DNA of 64,000 nucleotides. Source: Pogostemon cablin (taxonomy: Eukaryota > Streptophyta > Magnoliopsida > Lamiales > Lamiaceae). Position 1 is the first letter of the stretch. The number at the start of each line of letters is the position of its first letter. Both the position numbers and the translations under genes were made by a program. Of this stretch, positions 1-12,400 are shown one piece after another. The stretch spans positions 24,150,791 to 24,214,790 of the forward strand of contig CM043013.1 in NCBI GenBank assembly GCA_023678885.1, in the 5' to 3' direction. The notes beneath the pieces are model-generated. The model did no database searches. It was not told the origin of the DNA and saw only the letters and a list, made by a program, of their open reading frames with translations.

Positions 1-11
1 CGGAGGGAGTA
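1..11. mobile_element. Terminal end of a Stowaway-like MITE, cut by window edge
   Basis: The first bases read CGGAGGGAG followed by TA. This matches the inner-to-outer end of Stowaway terminal repeats (CTCCCTCCGTCC type) with a TA target duplication. Only the last few bases are inside the window, so this is a pattern match and not a full element. Confidence 0.5.
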
Positions 12-194
12 TATCTTAATTGGCAAATAATTGTGTGAGACCGTCTCAAATAAATCCTTACATGAGACAGATAAAAAGTTATACATTATTAATGAAAAGA
101 GATACTCAATCGATGAAAAGTAATAATGTTGCAATAAACTATTTAATGAACAATTTTTAATATAACTTGTTTGTTGCGTAAGTCATCGGTTCAA

Positions 195-2077
195 CAACTG
201 CAGTGTCGGACAAAACTTCCTAATTTAATTGGCGATTTAATTCATGATATATAACTGCTATAATTAATTTAATTGTCTATTATTGTTATATGTGATTGCA
301 TGTCGATATTGATAATTTTGATAATCTGGTCGATATTGATGATTTTGATAATCCAGTCGATATCGATTATTTCGATAATCTGGATGATATCGACGATCGA
401 TATCGATAGTTTTAAAATTTTGATAATCTGGAAGTTTTCGAAAATTTGATAATCTGGAAATTTTTGAAAATTTGATAATCTAAAATTTTTTCAAAATTTG
501 ATAATTTGGAAATTTCGAAAATTTGATAATCTGAAAGTTTTTGAAAATTTGATAATCTGAAAATTTTTGAAAATTTGATAATGTGAAAATTTTTGAAAAT
601 TTAATAATCTGGAAATTTTTGATAATTTGTTAATCTTGAGATTTTCAAAATTTTGATAATATGGAAGTCTTTGCCAATATTCGAGCTTGGTGGCGAACAA
701 TCAAATTCGCTGATATATAACTGCCATAATTGATTTAATTATTTAATTATTGTTATATATGTATGCATGGTTCTCCGTGATTTACTGCCTTATTTGCCAT
801 AATAGGAGCATGCTAGGTTGCGTATTTTGTTTTGAATATTATATGCATGTAAAAACCCTCTTGTTAAATTACTAAGTGGGAGAGGGATTGGTTAATAAAT
901 CCCGCAGCCTCCATTATTGATTTATTATGTGATGCAATTCTTATGAGTTGGCTATAGTGTCTTCCTCCCCAACAGATGAGTTTTATTTGTGGATCACTGG
1001 AATAAATTTCTTTAAATAATTATTGTTTGTAATGTGATGCACATAAACTTATGAGTCGGCCATAGTGCCTTCCTCTCTAATGGATGAATTTATATGCGGA
1101 TCATTGGTACAAACTTATAATTGATGGTTATAGGAAATTATCTGAGCGCGTATGGACTTCTCCAACTGTATGGTACACAAGCTTGGGTAATGTACTTAGT
1201 ATCAAATAATGGTACACACTTAGGTACAATTGATATGTATCCTCCCCAACGGAGTCACTGCTATTATTTTGCATGGCTAAAGTACAACCGACTATTAATT
1301 ATGGTGTCATAAGGTTAAATTGACTTTTGGAATTAATAGGTAAAACCTTCTCTTGTGAATGTTAGAGTTTGTATATGTCCACACTAACGTGGCATGCAAA
1401 TTCACGGTGCTTGAGATGTCGATGAATTTATTTTATATTGTTTTGAGGAAATCAATATAAATTTTAAATTCGAAGTGTTTGATCGGTGTATTTATTTATA
1501 AGATTCTCAGTATTTTCTAATGGCTTTATTCAACTTGTTATTAACTAAAAGAAACATATTTACTGGTTCAAAATTAGATGATAAGATAAGAATCTTGATT
1601 TTAATTCTTACTGCTTAGGAAAACAAATGTGTTCTCACTAATGATGTCTTCTAGTGCTTATTTAAAGTCTCTAGTGGAGAGGTGAAAGGTTCATAGAAAT
1701 ATGATGGTCTCATGAAACTCTTCGGATATTTGAGTAAGTTAGAAAGGCAAGAGATTATGGTTGACTTGATGAATATATTGGAAACACTTGGAGAAGAAAT
1801 TGAAGGGGGAACCTAGATCAATTTATTCTCCATAATTTGCCTAGTTGTTTTGAGCAAGTTTCACCTGAATTACAAGAGATTGTATACGGTGGGAAACTTC
1901 TGACAAAATGTGTGGCGAAGAAAAGCCATTTTCATCAAGAAGAGAACAAGGTTAGTATCTTATTCACTAGTTGTTGAAGCATGATTGAAGCATGATTAGT
2001 GATGGTTTTTACTGACACGTTGTGTGTAGATACCGGAGTCACTAAATATTTAATAACTAAGTGATGATGAGATTACT
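195..2077 (+). mobile_element. Ty1/copia interior fragment (leader and gag region), interrupted on the right
   Basis: This stretch is collinear with the inside of the complete copia element further right. Bases about 720-2060 match about 7130-8470, including the block around 840-930 (AAAACCCTC, then TAAATTACTAAGTGGGAGAG) and the gag remnant before 1960. It starts in the AT-rich leader, runs through a decayed gag region and stops exactly where the CACTA-like element begins at 2078. No LTR, integrase or reverse transcriptase is visible here. It is a second copy of the same family, cut by a later insertion; the left boundary is approximate. Confidence 0.7.
300..690. repeat. AT-rich tandem repeat, unit about 26-28 bp, in copia leader
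   Basis: The phrase GATAATCTGGAAATTTT with a GAAAATTT spacer recurs about every 26-28 bp with point changes. The left part (300-410) has a variant built on TCGATATCGATGATTTTGAT. A longer version of the same array lies at 6070-7090 in the complete copia element. The array reads open on the minus strand with runs like FQIIKF, which is a by-product of the repeat. Confidence 0.85.
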
Positions 2078-2094
2078 CACTACACCAAATTCAT

Positions 2095-2515
2095 TGATTA
2101 ACATCGCCGAATAGACATCGATTATCCTTAAAATATGATGTCTTTTCATTTAAAACTGATCTCTTTTCCAAAATCATTATCTATCAGCAAAAAAGTAAGC
2201 TGATGGACATTGATTTTCTATGAAAATGCACTGATAGACATCGATTTTCACTAACTGATGTCTTTCAAACGATGTCTATTCACATTTCTAAAAATGCGCT
2301 GATAGACATCGGTTTTAACAAACCGATATCTTTCAAGCGATGTTATTTCTCTGATAGACATTGATTTTCTATGAAAATACGCTGATAGACATCGGTTTTA
2401 CTAACCGCTGTCTTTTCAAGCGATGCTTATTTGCCAACTCAAAATAACGCGCTGATAGACATCATTTTCTTTAGCACCGATGTCTATTGCCTGATGTTTT
2501 TCAAATTTTAATTTT
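2095..2515. repeat. CACTA subterminal repeats
   Basis: Units such as CTGATAGACATCGGTTTT and their partial reverse (AAACCGATGTCTTTC, AAGCGATGT) recur about every 50-90 bp. In CACTA elements such clustered subterminal motifs are the transposase binding sites. Diverged copies at 14555-14605 support the element's right limit. Confidence 0.65.
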
Positions 2516-4317
2516 AAAATATTTTTTTCCACTCCTAGGATTTGACCCGTATGTCCCATCATTACCCCCACCTTAGAAAATATTCAGAATGAACACAGCT
2601 TCTGCATATGGTCATTCGATGACTAAAATCCCAAATAATATATCAAATCCCTAACTTGTTCATCTCCTCGTATTGCCCTAACTCGTCAACGGAACCAACG
2701 AGGAAGCTGCTACTTATTCTACCGGTCGACTGAGAAATCTGCCACCTGCTCCGCTCTCACGGCACTGTACCCGCTGCTGCTCTTGTCGTCAGATTTCTCA
2801 CAGACGATGACCTGTTTACTGATTTCAGAACTGATCATTGGATACGAAGAGAGATGATGATGCGTAGATTTGGGAATTCATTTGGTTAGGCTCAGATCCA
2901 TGCTCGCCGACGATGAAGACCTCAACCGACGAACTCATTTCTGAGTTGACTCGAAAGCTTGCTTAGTCTACTTTACAGAAATTCAATTTCTCCTCCATTT
3001 ATAGATCAAAGGTATGTGACTGTTTTTCTTCTCTTTTTTAATCTTATTGATTTTATTCATTTTAAATTCTTTCAGGCTTGTAGATTGTCCGGTTTGCTGC
3101 AATAAACTCTATGCGGGTGGTGAAAATCTAGTACGAGGGAAGCCCTAACTCTTTCTGGCGTCTTTTTGCCTCTGGATGCTGAAGACCAGCAATGATATAA
3201 TTTGTTGTATGCGGCTGCAGGCAAAGTTGTGAGGATGCAAATGATGAAGAAACGTCGTCGTTTTATTCATAGTAGGATTTCAGATATGGTAAGTTTATGA
3301 TACCCATTTTGATTATTCTGAACATTTAGATGCACCTACAATAATATGACACATAGCGGTAAAATATTCTCTATTTTCTTGTATAAAAGTGATGGAATTT
3401 AGAATAGAAGTCTGATGATTTTTAGAATTAGAAGTAAATGGGTTTTGTATGTGAGATGGGTGAGAATTATGAATTAATTAAGAATTAGTTGATATGGAAG
3501 CAATTAGACTATAAATAAGTGTGAGGAACAGGGGAGTATGAAGCAGAGGAGTAAAAGGGTAGGAGAATTTTGTTAATTAAAGATTTGGTTAATTTTTCTT
3601 ACACTACTCATCACAAATGATGTACCTCTATTGGAGAAGATAGCTAATCCACCGACCCTTGATTCTAGAAATAACGATTACAAGTTGGTCTACTTATTTC
3701 TAGATAGATGCATTATTTTTTTTAATTTTTCATGATTATTCTAGATTACTCTAAGTCTCTAACTTTACTAATTAGTCTTCCAATTCCTCTGCCATTCTAG
3801 AAACTTGGGGAAGAGTTAAGTGATTCATTCTTTGCTAGAAGATTCCAAAAATTATGCATTTTTTTAGTAAAAAGAATGTGCATATATAGTATTTTTCTGA
3901 GAACATAAGTGTTAAAATTTATATTTTTTTACGACTCAAAAAGTATAGTCTCGAGAATATTTTTTGCGATGTAAAATTCCTAATATTTCAAAACCCATTA
4001 ATGTAGTTGGAATGTGGTTAAGCATAATTTTCAAATAATTTTCTTACCTATTCTGATTAATGCCTATTCAAAAAATTCATGGACAGTGATTTATGGCTTA
4101 TTTGATTTTCATTGCTATTTCAATCTGATCATTGTTTTGATCAAAAGAGAAATGATTAATCCTATACTTAGCTAAAAGTCTCCCATTACTCATCGGTCAA
4201 GCATACGAATATGTTAATATATGTTTGTTAACTTGCTTTAATGTATTTTAATCTTTTTTCTCTCTTTGTATGCTACTTATTGAGTGAACCATTTTATAAT
4301 CTCTCTTTCCAGGTTCT

Positions 4318-4485
4318 TGCATCAGTTTCCAGGTTCTTTGTATGGGTACCATTTAGCTACTGGTGGCAAAGATAATATTTGCATGATATGGGATTTGAGG
4401 AAGAGAAAATCTTTGTGCATAATCCCTGCTCACTCTAAACTTATTTCTCAAGTCAAATTTAAATCATAGGAGGGACCATTTCTGG
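4318..4485 (+). pseudogene. PRP4-like WD40 exon fragment, 5' part (split by copia insertion)
   Basis: The frame reads YGYHLATGGKDN, then IWDLRKRKSL, IIPAHSKLISQVKF and, after an in-frame TAG at 4467-4469, EGPFLV. This closely resembles a WD40 repeat of plant U4/U6 snRNP protein PRP4 (the GYHLATGGEDN..IWDLR..IIPAH pattern). An acceptor-like TTTCCAG precedes it at about 4325-4331. The reading continues beyond the copia element at 12353 with TSSYDM, so removing the transposon and one TSD copy restores collinearity of the exon, although the stop remains. The family call comes from remembered motif resemblance. It lies inside the CACTA-like element, so it is probably a captured and decayed copy of a splicing-factor gene. 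Confidence 0.7.
4481..4485. repeat. Target site duplication, left copy (TCTGG)
   Basis: TCTGG directly precedes the 5' LTR start (TGTTGG) and is repeated perfectly right after the 3' LTR end (CCAACA) at 12348-12352. A 5-bp duplication is the expected integrase footprint. Confidence 0.93.
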
Positions 4486-5883
4486 TGTTGGATTGTATAC
4501 TAAAAGTCTAGTTTTTTTGTATGAACAATGTTTTAACAATTTATTTGAAATGAGAATCAATGATCAAATGATTGCGTCTTATAATTTATTTATATGCATG
4601 ATGCAATAGTCCACTTACTTTATACTATAGATAATATGTTGTGCGACAATACGTGGAAGATCATATTATCAGTTTTCTTATATAGTATAAACAGATGCTC
4701 ACAACCGAGATAGACGGGAACTCTCTATCGGGATGGTTGTAGTGTGATTTGGCATTAGTTTGTCTTGACTATAGAATCACATTAGTGCACTTCGTGTGTA
4801 TTGAGCGGGATTGCTTGAGATCATTCGACTTGTACTGTCTATATAGGAGAACTTGATCTCAGTTATTATGAATGTTCGTGGTCTTAATCCCTATACAATA
4901 ATCTCGACACGTAAGGAAGTATGTATTTCTTTGATTCATCAATAGGTGAGATTTACATGTAATTAAATTAATAAACTTGGTGAGTTGTGAAATAGTACTG
5001 TCTCTATGGTGTGCTGTTGATTGTAGAAGGAATCCATGTCCGACATAGGTTGATGATGTGCCCTTGAGTAGTTTATAAGGATTATCATGTAAACCCTGCA
5101 GGTGGATTTATTCCGGCATGATAATGAGGTTGAGTGGTACTACTCTCGGATGAGATATTAATTAATGAAGTTGTCAGTAACTTAATTAATTAATGGACAT
5201 TGAATATCTTAAACATGGGGAGACTAACGGGCTCATAATAAGAAGGAGCCCATAACGTAATTATGGGATTAGAATGGTAGTGCAGTAATAATATTTTAGT
5301 GGAATATATTATTATTATTGGACTTAAGAATAAGCTTTGGGCTAAGCTTGGATACTTAAGCCCAATGGAGGCCCAACTCTAATTTTTCCTCCTGGTCCCT
5401 GTTGTAGCCCATATATAAGTCATCTCAGCTGTCCGGAAATCCTAATCTATGAGATTAATCACACCTAACATGTGAGGAGGGTGAGGGAACAGCAGAATGA
5501 GAAGATCTCAAAGATCGTCGCCCACACGATGTCGAGATTGGACTTGGGAATACAGCAGAAGACTGGAAGGTTTTTTGCTGCTACTGTTCGCCACCTTATA
5601 CGATTTTTATAAAATCATAAAACCTCAGAACTGGTCGTGTGATATACTGACGGAAACCCACTGAAGAGAGGATTGTTTTGGCGCATAGATCACTTAAATC
5701 CAATATTGGATGAGAGAGTTATGCCCAAAACGGTGAGGCTGCGCAGGCTGCCGGCGAGAATCTATCTTCTTCAACATACCCTGGTGAAAGATAATACATT
5801 TATTTGGTTTCTTGCTTCCACTGCATGTTAGAAATATATGGAACCCTAACGGTTCACGTTAACCAAATGATTGAATACCAACA
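4486..5883 (+). repeat. Copia 5' LTR
   Basis: It starts TGTTGGATTG and ends ACCAACA, an inverted TG..CA terminus, and is followed at once by the primer site. A TATA box (ATATATAAG) lies at about 5411-5419, with CCTAATCTATGAG downstream as the likely transcribed leader. It matches 11159-12347 and 29182-30382 over most of its length. Confidence 0.93.
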
Positions 5884-5885
5884 AT

Positions 5886-5897
5886 TGGTATCAGAGC
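5886..5897 (+). other. Primer binding site for initiator-Met tRNA (copia)
   Basis: TGGTATCAGAGC is the standard complement of the 3' end of plant initiator methionine tRNA. It lies 2 bp after the 5' LTR. Confidence 0.95.
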
Positions 5898-6069
5898 TTC
5901 AGCTTCGTGGTGAAGCATGAAACGTTAGGCTAGGGTTTATATCAAAAGGTGAAAGGGTTTAAGTATTCATGTTATGCTAGTATACCCTATTTAGATACCA
6001 TATACATGTGTCAAACGTGGACTAGGGTTTAGAAATTATTGTTTCTTATTAAATACTCTATACGTTTGA

Positions 6070-7090
6070 CGTGAAAATTTGATAATCAGAATATTTTCGA
6101 AAATTTGATAATAAGGAAATTTTTGAAATTTTATTAATCTGAAATTTTTGAAATTTTGATAATCTGGAAAATTTTGAAATTTTTATAATCTGGATATTTT
6201 AAAAAATTTGATAATCTGGATATTTTCAAAATTTTGATAATCTGGAAATTTTTGAAATTTTGATAATCTGAAATTTTGATAATCTGGAAAATTTTGAAAA
6301 TTTGATAATCTGGATATTTTCAAAATTTTGATAATATGGAAATTTTGAAATTTGATAATCTGGATATTTTCGTAAATTTGATAATTTGAAAATTTTTTAA
6401 AATTTTATAATCTTAAAATTTCGAAAATTTGACAATCTGGATATTTTCAAAATTTTGATAATCTGGAAATTTTTAAAAATTTGATAATTTGGAAATTTTT
6501 GAAATTTTGATAATCTGAAAAATTTTAAAATTTTGATAATCTGAATATTTTCAAAAATTTGATAATCTGGAAATTTTAAAAATTTGATAATCTGAAAATT
6601 TCGAAAATTTAACAATCTGGATATTTTCGAAAATTTGATAATCTGAAAATTTTTGAAAATTTGATAATCTGGAAATTTCAAAAATTTCATAATCTGGATA
6701 CTTTCGAAAATTTAATAATTTGGAAATTTTCAAAAATTTGATAATCTGGAAGTTTTCAAAATTTTGATAATCTGGATTTTTTTGAAAATTTGATAATCTG
6801 ATCGATATCGATGATTTTGATAATGTGGACGATATCAACGGTCAATATCGATGATTTCGATAATCTGGACGATATCGACGGTCGATATCGATAGTTTCAA
6901 AATTTTGATAATCTGGAAGTTTTTTTGAAAATTTGATAATCTGGTCGATATCGATGATTTCAAAAGTCTGGACGATATCGATGGTCGATATCGATAGTTT
7001 CAAAATTCGATAATCTAGAAATTTTTGAAAGTTTGATAATCTGGAGATTTAAGAAAGTTTGATAATCTGGAGGTTTTTGCCGATACTTGT
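6070..7090. repeat. 1-kb AT-rich tandem array in copia leader
   Basis: About 1 kb of imperfect 26-28-bp units (GATAATCTGGAAATTTTTG type), with a right-hand section of TCGATATCGAT variants. It occupies the leader between primer site and gag. Long minus-strand open frames here (6397-6690, 6551-6838) are repeat artefacts. The related third copia copy (29182-32553) has a GC-rich block in the same position instead. Confidence 0.88.
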
Positions 7091-8159
7091 GCTTGAAGGC
7101 GAACAATTGAATTCACCGATATATAACTGTTTATAATTTGATTTAATTATTTGATTATTATTATATATGCTATGCATGTTCTCTGTGATTTACTGCCTAA
7201 TGTGCCGTAATAGGAGCATGCTAGGTTGCGTATTTTATTATGAATATTATATGCATTTAAAAACCCTCGGTGTTAAATTACTAAGTGGGAGAGAAAATTG
7301 GTAAAAATTCCCGCGGCCTCCATTATTGGTTTGTTAGCAATGTGAATAAACTTGTGCGTCGGCATTAGAGTCTTCATCCCCATCGGATGAGTTTATTCAT
7401 GGATTGCTGAAATAGACTTCATTAAATAATTATGTTTGTAATGTGATGCACATGAACTTGCGTGTTGGCATAGACCTTCCTCCCTATCGGATGAGTTTAT
7501 ATGAGGTTCACTGGTACAAACTTATAATTGATGACTGTAGGAAGTTATCCAAGCGCGTGTGTACTTCTCTATCTGTAAGGCACATAAGCTTGCGCAATGG
7601 ACTTGGTGTCAAATAATGGTGTACACTTAGATGCAAATAATAAGTATCCTCCCCTCGGAGTCACTTCTTTTATTTGCATGGCCAAAGAGGAACCAACTAT
7701 TAATTATTTTGTCATGAGGTTAGGTTGACAAATGAAATTAATGGGTAAAATCTTCTCTTGTAAATGTTCAAGTTTGTAAACGTCCAAACTATCGGGCCTT
7801 GCAGGCTCACGGTGCTTGAGATGTCGGTGAATTTTATTTTTATACTGTTTTGAGGAAATCAATATAAAAGGATAAATTTGAAGATTTGATCGGTGTATTT
7901 ATTTATGATTCTCTGAATTTCAAATGATTTTATCTCACTTATTGTTTACTGAAAGAAATTATATTTACTGGTCCAAAATTAGATGATTAGAAAAGAATCT
8001 TGATTTTAAATTTTACTACTTAAGAAAATATAAACATATGTGTTCTCACTAAGGATGTACCATGATGCCTTTTAATGTCTCTAGTGAAGAGGTGAGAGGT
8101 TCATAGAAATATGATGGTCTCATGCGACTCTTCAGATACTTGAGTAAGTTATAAAGGTA

Positions 8160-8470
8160 AAAGGTCATGGATAAGTTGATGAATGAATTGGGAATGCTTG
8201 AAGTACAAATTGAAGGAAAAACCTAGATCAATTTATTCTCCATAATTTGCCTAGATATTTTGAGCAAGTTCTACCTGAAATACGAGAGGTTGTATATGGT
8301 GGGGAACTTCTGACAAAACATTTGGCGAAGAAAAGCCATTTTCATCAATAAGTGAACAAGGTTAGTATCTCATTCACTAGACGCTGAAGCATGATTAGTA
8401 ATGACATCTACTGACACGCTGTGTGTGGATACCAGAATTACTAAAAGCGTGTAACTAAGTGATTATGAGA
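8160..8470 (+). pseudogene. Copia gag remnant
   Basis: The frame IDQFILHNLPRYFEQVLPEI resembles the copia gag pattern in which a short 'L..LP..F' segment sits in the middle of the capsid region, and VYGGELLTKHLAKKSHF follows. Stops before and after show decay. The same stretch is present in the outer copy at about 1790-1950. Confidence 0.55.
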
Positions 8471-8479
8471 TTTTATAGA

Positions 8480-9082
8480 CATGGGTAATGCTACGAAAGT
8501 AGTGGCTATTGTAGTGGAAGTTGTTTATTTATCTTACGATATGAACAAACGTTTGATTTTGAGAAATTATCTTTGCTATGTTTTCATAGAAAGAATTTCA
8601 TTTCAGTTTCTATATATTTACGGATGGATACTCCATTTCATTTAAATGACATGGTCATAGTAATGAAGGGTGGAGCTATAATCTATTGTGGTACGTTGGC
8701 AAATAATTTGTATACTTCTAAATCATGTTTGTATCACGGATGCAAAAAATAGTAATTAATAATGCATCTTCTAATCTTAGTAAGAGAAAGGAACCTTCAG
8801 AGATGAACTAAACATACTTTTGCCATCTAAGATTAGATCAATTTTACTTGAGTAGGATTCAAAGGTTAATAGCCGATGGACCGTTGGTTTTATCTGAAGT
8901 GGAAACTATCTGACTTGCGAGTCTTGCTTGAAAGTAAAATGATTAAAGGCCTTTCAAGGCAAAGGGGTATAGAGCCATGTAAAGATATGTTGGAAATAGT
9001 TCGTACTGATTTAAGCGGTCCTAAGACTATCCCAATGAGAGGTGGTCATTACGACTTAATCGTGGTGATAAGTACCTCTTAG
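8480..9082 (+). pseudogene. Copia protease tail, GAG-pre-integrase and start of integrase (broken)
   Basis: Pieces in different frames read YLSYDMNKRLILRNYLC (post-protease region), then HLRLDQFYLSRIQRLIADGP (pre-integrase zinc region) and, in 8876-9082, EIVRTDLSGP...RGGHYDLIVV, the start of the integrase core with its first Asp. Several shifts and stops separate the pieces. Confidence 0.75.
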
Positions 9083-9128
9083 GATAGTTTAGGAGCTATT
9101 TATCAGTGAATGAGATTAAAATCTCAAG

Positions 9129-9392
9129 TTGTCTACATCGAGCATACCCCTGCTGAAAGGTGTGGCGGAAAGAAGGAATAAGACTCTTATGGAAAATGTT
9201 AGAAAGATGATGAGTTATTTGGAATTATTAAATTCATTTTATGGGTATGCCCTAGAAACAGCATGTCGTATAACGTTTGTCTATTTGTGGGATATCCTAG
9301 AAAAATGGAGGGTGATGATTTATTTAGTCCAAAAGATTGAAGGGTGGCTCTTAACGCAAACACTAGATTTTTGGAAAAGGACTATGTATTAA
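9129..9392 (+). pseudogene. Copia integrase fragment (catalytic Glu region)
   Basis: GVAERRNKTLMENVRKMMSY followed by FYGYALETACRI is the hallmark segment of copia integrase around the catalytic Glu (G.AER.N.TL..M.R.M). The frame closes soon after by mutation. Confidence 0.85.
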
Positions 9393-9889
9393 ATCATAAA
9401 CCCATGTATAAATTGTTCTAAAGGAAGTGAGAAAGTGTACAAGAGGATATACCACAAGGTAAACTGCAACGCGTGTCACGTCTGATACACAATTACATGT
9501 AGTGCCTTGTCGTAGTGGGAGGATTGTTCGACTACCCATAAGATATATATTTTGGGAGAGTCGTGAGACTTGGCCCCTAGTAAACACCCACGGATACGAC
9601 GAAGCACTACAAGATAGAAATGCCTAATCTTAGCAAGTGCAATAGTTTCTGAAATAGAATCGATGGATTCTAAATCAAGTCTGGGAGTTTGTAGGACCAC
9701 TAAATGGTGTAAAATCTATTGGAAGTAATCATACAAAATAAAAAAGGATTATACGGTAAGATGAAAAACTTGGAAGCAAAGCTTGTTGCGAAAAGGTATA
9801 ATCAGAAATAAAAGGTTCTATTATGAGAAAGTCTGTTCGCCGATAGCTATGCCTATGTTGATCCGGACTCTTTTATCTGTTGCTACTCA

Positions 9890-10380
9890 TATGAAATATG
9901 AGGGATAGCAAATAGATGTCAAGACAGCTTTCCGGATTGGAAGTCTTGAGGAAAACATCTATGTTAAGCAACCAGAGTGATTCATTGAAAAGGTCTAAGA
10001 GCATTGTGATAGTAAACTTAAAAGTATCCAACGATGGACTAAAGCAAGATTCAAGATCATGAAACATCCGTTTTGATGAGGAAATCCAGTCATATGAATT
10101 TATTCAATGCGCGGATGTGTCTTGTGTATTGAAAAGAGTGATGGAAACATGGTGGTATTTCTTGTACTTTACGTAGATGATATATTGCTCATTAGAGACA
10201 ATGAAAGAGTATTGTCAGGCGTTTGTGTATGGTTGATAAAGCAGTATGAAATGAAGGACTTAAGAGAAGCAAAATATATCCTTTTGATCACGGTAATAGG
10301 GATCACAAGAAAGGATGTTATGCTTATCTCAAGTTTCGTAAAATGATACGATCCTTACTCGTTTAGCATGTGAATTTATC
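9890..10380 (+). pseudogene. Copia reverse transcriptase fragment
   Basis: The frame 10107-10346 contains VLYVDDILLI, the copia form of the RT active-site YVDD box, followed by LIKQYEMKDLREAKYIL. Upstream, KTAFRIGSLEENIYVKQPE matches the copia 'TAFLNG.LEE.IYM.QPE' block but is broken by stops. It clearly derives from RT and is clearly inactive. Confidence 0.88.
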
Positions 10381-10548
10381 TAAGGAAATGTGTTTTGGGA
10401 CACAAAAGAAGATAAAGGTGATGAAAGTGGTTCGTTATGCTTCGGCGAATAAGGAAACTTAATCTAAGAAATGCTATGCACGAGAATAGATATCTATTTT
10501 GCCAAAGGCATGGTTAGTAGGTATCAAGGTAACCCATAAATAAAAATA

Positions 10549-10995
10549 TTGAACTGTGGTAAGACATATATTTATGTACCTGAAAAGGACTATAAATTAT
10601 ATGTGGGCTTACCGGACAGATTCGTTGCTTCTTATGGGTTACATAGATTTAGATTTTTCAAATCAAATAGGGACGACAGTAAATCTACCTCAAAAGGTTA
10701 TGTGTTTAATTTTAGGAAGTTAAGTCATAATTTTGAGGAGTGTTATATAGAAATATATTTAGTACTCCAGACTCCACTATGGAAAGATGATAAAATTGGA
10801 GCCTATGAGGCAACCAAACTATATGTATGACTCTAGAAACTTCATGATGGACTTTTTGTGTTTCTAAGTTTGCCTAAAGTTATCACAATTTATTTTGATG
10901 ATAATGGTGCAGTTGCAAACTTGAAGGAATCACGAGCCCATAAGGCAATTAAACACATGGAGCGGGAGTACCACATGTTACGAGAAATCGTATGA
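10549..10995 (+). pseudogene. Copia RNase H fragment
   Basis: The frame shows SNRDDSKSTSKGYVFNF, the 'D.D.RKST.GYVF' block of copia RNase H. It then shows YEATKLYV and, after a stop, FDDNGAVANLKESRAHKAIKH and REYHMLREIV, the end of the domain. The order and motifs fit the last domain of a copia polyprotein. Confidence 0.85.
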
Positions 10996-11145
10996 TGAGG
11001 GGAAGATTGTTGTCGCCAAGATTGCATCGGATGATGACCTAGTAAATCCATTTACAATGACCTTAAGGCGAGAGCTTTTGATGGTCGTGAAGTGGGAGTG
11101 GAAATCAGATGTATGGCAGAAGACATGGCATCATAGTCTTTTAGT

Positions 11146-11158
11146 ATAAGTGGTAGAT
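11146..11158 (+). other. Degenerate polypurine tract of copia element
   Basis: ATAAGTGGTAGAT directly precedes the 3' LTR. Typical copia tracts read AAGTGGGAGAT, so this one has changed by a base or two. Confidence 0.6.
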
Positions 11159-12347
11159 TGTTGGATTGTATACTAAAAGTCTAGTTTTTTGTATGAACAA
11201 TGTTTTAACAATTGTAGTGTGATTTGACATTAGTTTGTCTTGACTATAGAATCACATTAGTGCACTTCGTGTGTATTGAGCGGGACCGCTTGAGATTGTA
11301 CTGTCTATATAGGAGAACTTGATCTCAGTTATTATGGATGTTCGTGCTCTTAATCCCTATACAATAACCTCGACACGTAAGGCAGTATGTATTTCTTTGA
11401 TTCATCAATGGGTGAGATTTACATGTAATTAAATCAATAAACTCGGTGAGTTGGGAAATAGTGCTTTCTCTCTGGTGTGTTGTTGATTGTAGAAGGAATC
11501 CATGTCCGACATATGTTGATGATGTCCCCTTGAGGAGCTCATAAGGATTATCATGTAAACTCTGCAGGTGGATTTATTCCAGCATGATAATAAGGTTGAG
11601 TGGTACTACTCTCGGATGAGATATTAATTAATGGATTGTCAGTAACTTAATTAATTAATGGACATTGAATATCTTAAACATGGGGAGACTAACAGGCTCA
11701 TAATAAGAAGGAGCCCATAACGTAATTATGGGATTAGAACGGTAGTACAGTAATAATATTTTTGTGGAATATATTATTATTATTGGACTTAAGAATAAAC
11801 TTTGGGCTAAGCTTGGATACTTAAGCCCAATGGAGGCCCAACTCTAATTTCTCCTCCTGGTCCCTATTGTAGAGCATATATAAGTCATCTCAGCTGTTCG
11901 AAAACCCTAATCTATGAGATTAATCACGCCTAACATGTGAGGAGGGTGAGGGAATAGCTAATAGAAGATCTCGAAGATCGTCGCCCACATGACGTCGAGA
12001 TTGGACTTGAAAATACAACAAAAGACTGGAAGGTTGTTTGCTGCTACTGTCTGCCATATTATACGATTTTTATAAAATTGTACAGACCTCAAAATTGGAT
12101 GTGTGATATACTTATGGAAAGTCACAGAAGAGAGGATCGTTTTGGCGCATAGATCACTCAAATCCGATATTGGATGAGAGAGTTACGCCCAAAACGATGA
12201 GGCTGCGCAAGCTGCCGGCGAGAATTCATCATCTTCAACATACCCTGGTGAAAGAAAATACATTTCTTTGGTTTCTTGCTTTTGCTGCATGTTAGAAACA
12301 TATGGAACTCTAACGGTTCACGTTAATCAAACGATCGAATGCCAACA
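11159..12347 (+). repeat. Copia 3' LTR (internal deletion)
   Basis: It runs from TGTTGGATTG to GCCAACA and matches the 5' LTR, but joins AACAATT to GTAGTGTG, losing about 200 bp present at about 4540-4740 in the 5' copy. The TATA region (CATATATAAG) is at about 11875-11884. Confidence 0.92.
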
Positions 12348-12400
12348 TCTGGTTACTTCTTCATATGATATGAATGCTTGTGTACAACAATTGCATATGT
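12348..12400 (+). pseudogene. Target duplication copy plus 3' continuation of the PRP4-like exon
   Basis: TCTGG (12348-12352) is the second target copy. The next bases read TSSYDMNA, continuing the WD40 frame that was cut at 4485 (PRP4 proteins have a LATASYDM-like segment here). The match fades after about eight residues, perhaps at an old exon border. Confidence 0.7.

Larger units (their letters stand above)
4486..12347 (+). mobile_element. Complete but decayed Ty1/copia LTR retrotransposon
   Basis: Both LTRs, an initiator-Met primer site, a gag-pol order typical of copia (gag, pre-integrase, integrase, reverse transcriptase, RNase H), a degenerate polypurine tract and a perfect TCTGG target duplication are all present. 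The pol frame is broken by many stops and shifts, so the element cannot make its own proteins. The 3' LTR is about 200 bp shorter than the 5' LTR because of one internal deletion near 11210. It was inserted into an exon-like WD40 fragment inside the CACTA-like element. Confidence 0.93.

Noticed and set aside
6397..6838. Minus-strand ORFs rich in FQIIKF/LSNF repeats
   Set aside because: They are translations of the AT-rich tandem array; no start context and no protein-like composition.
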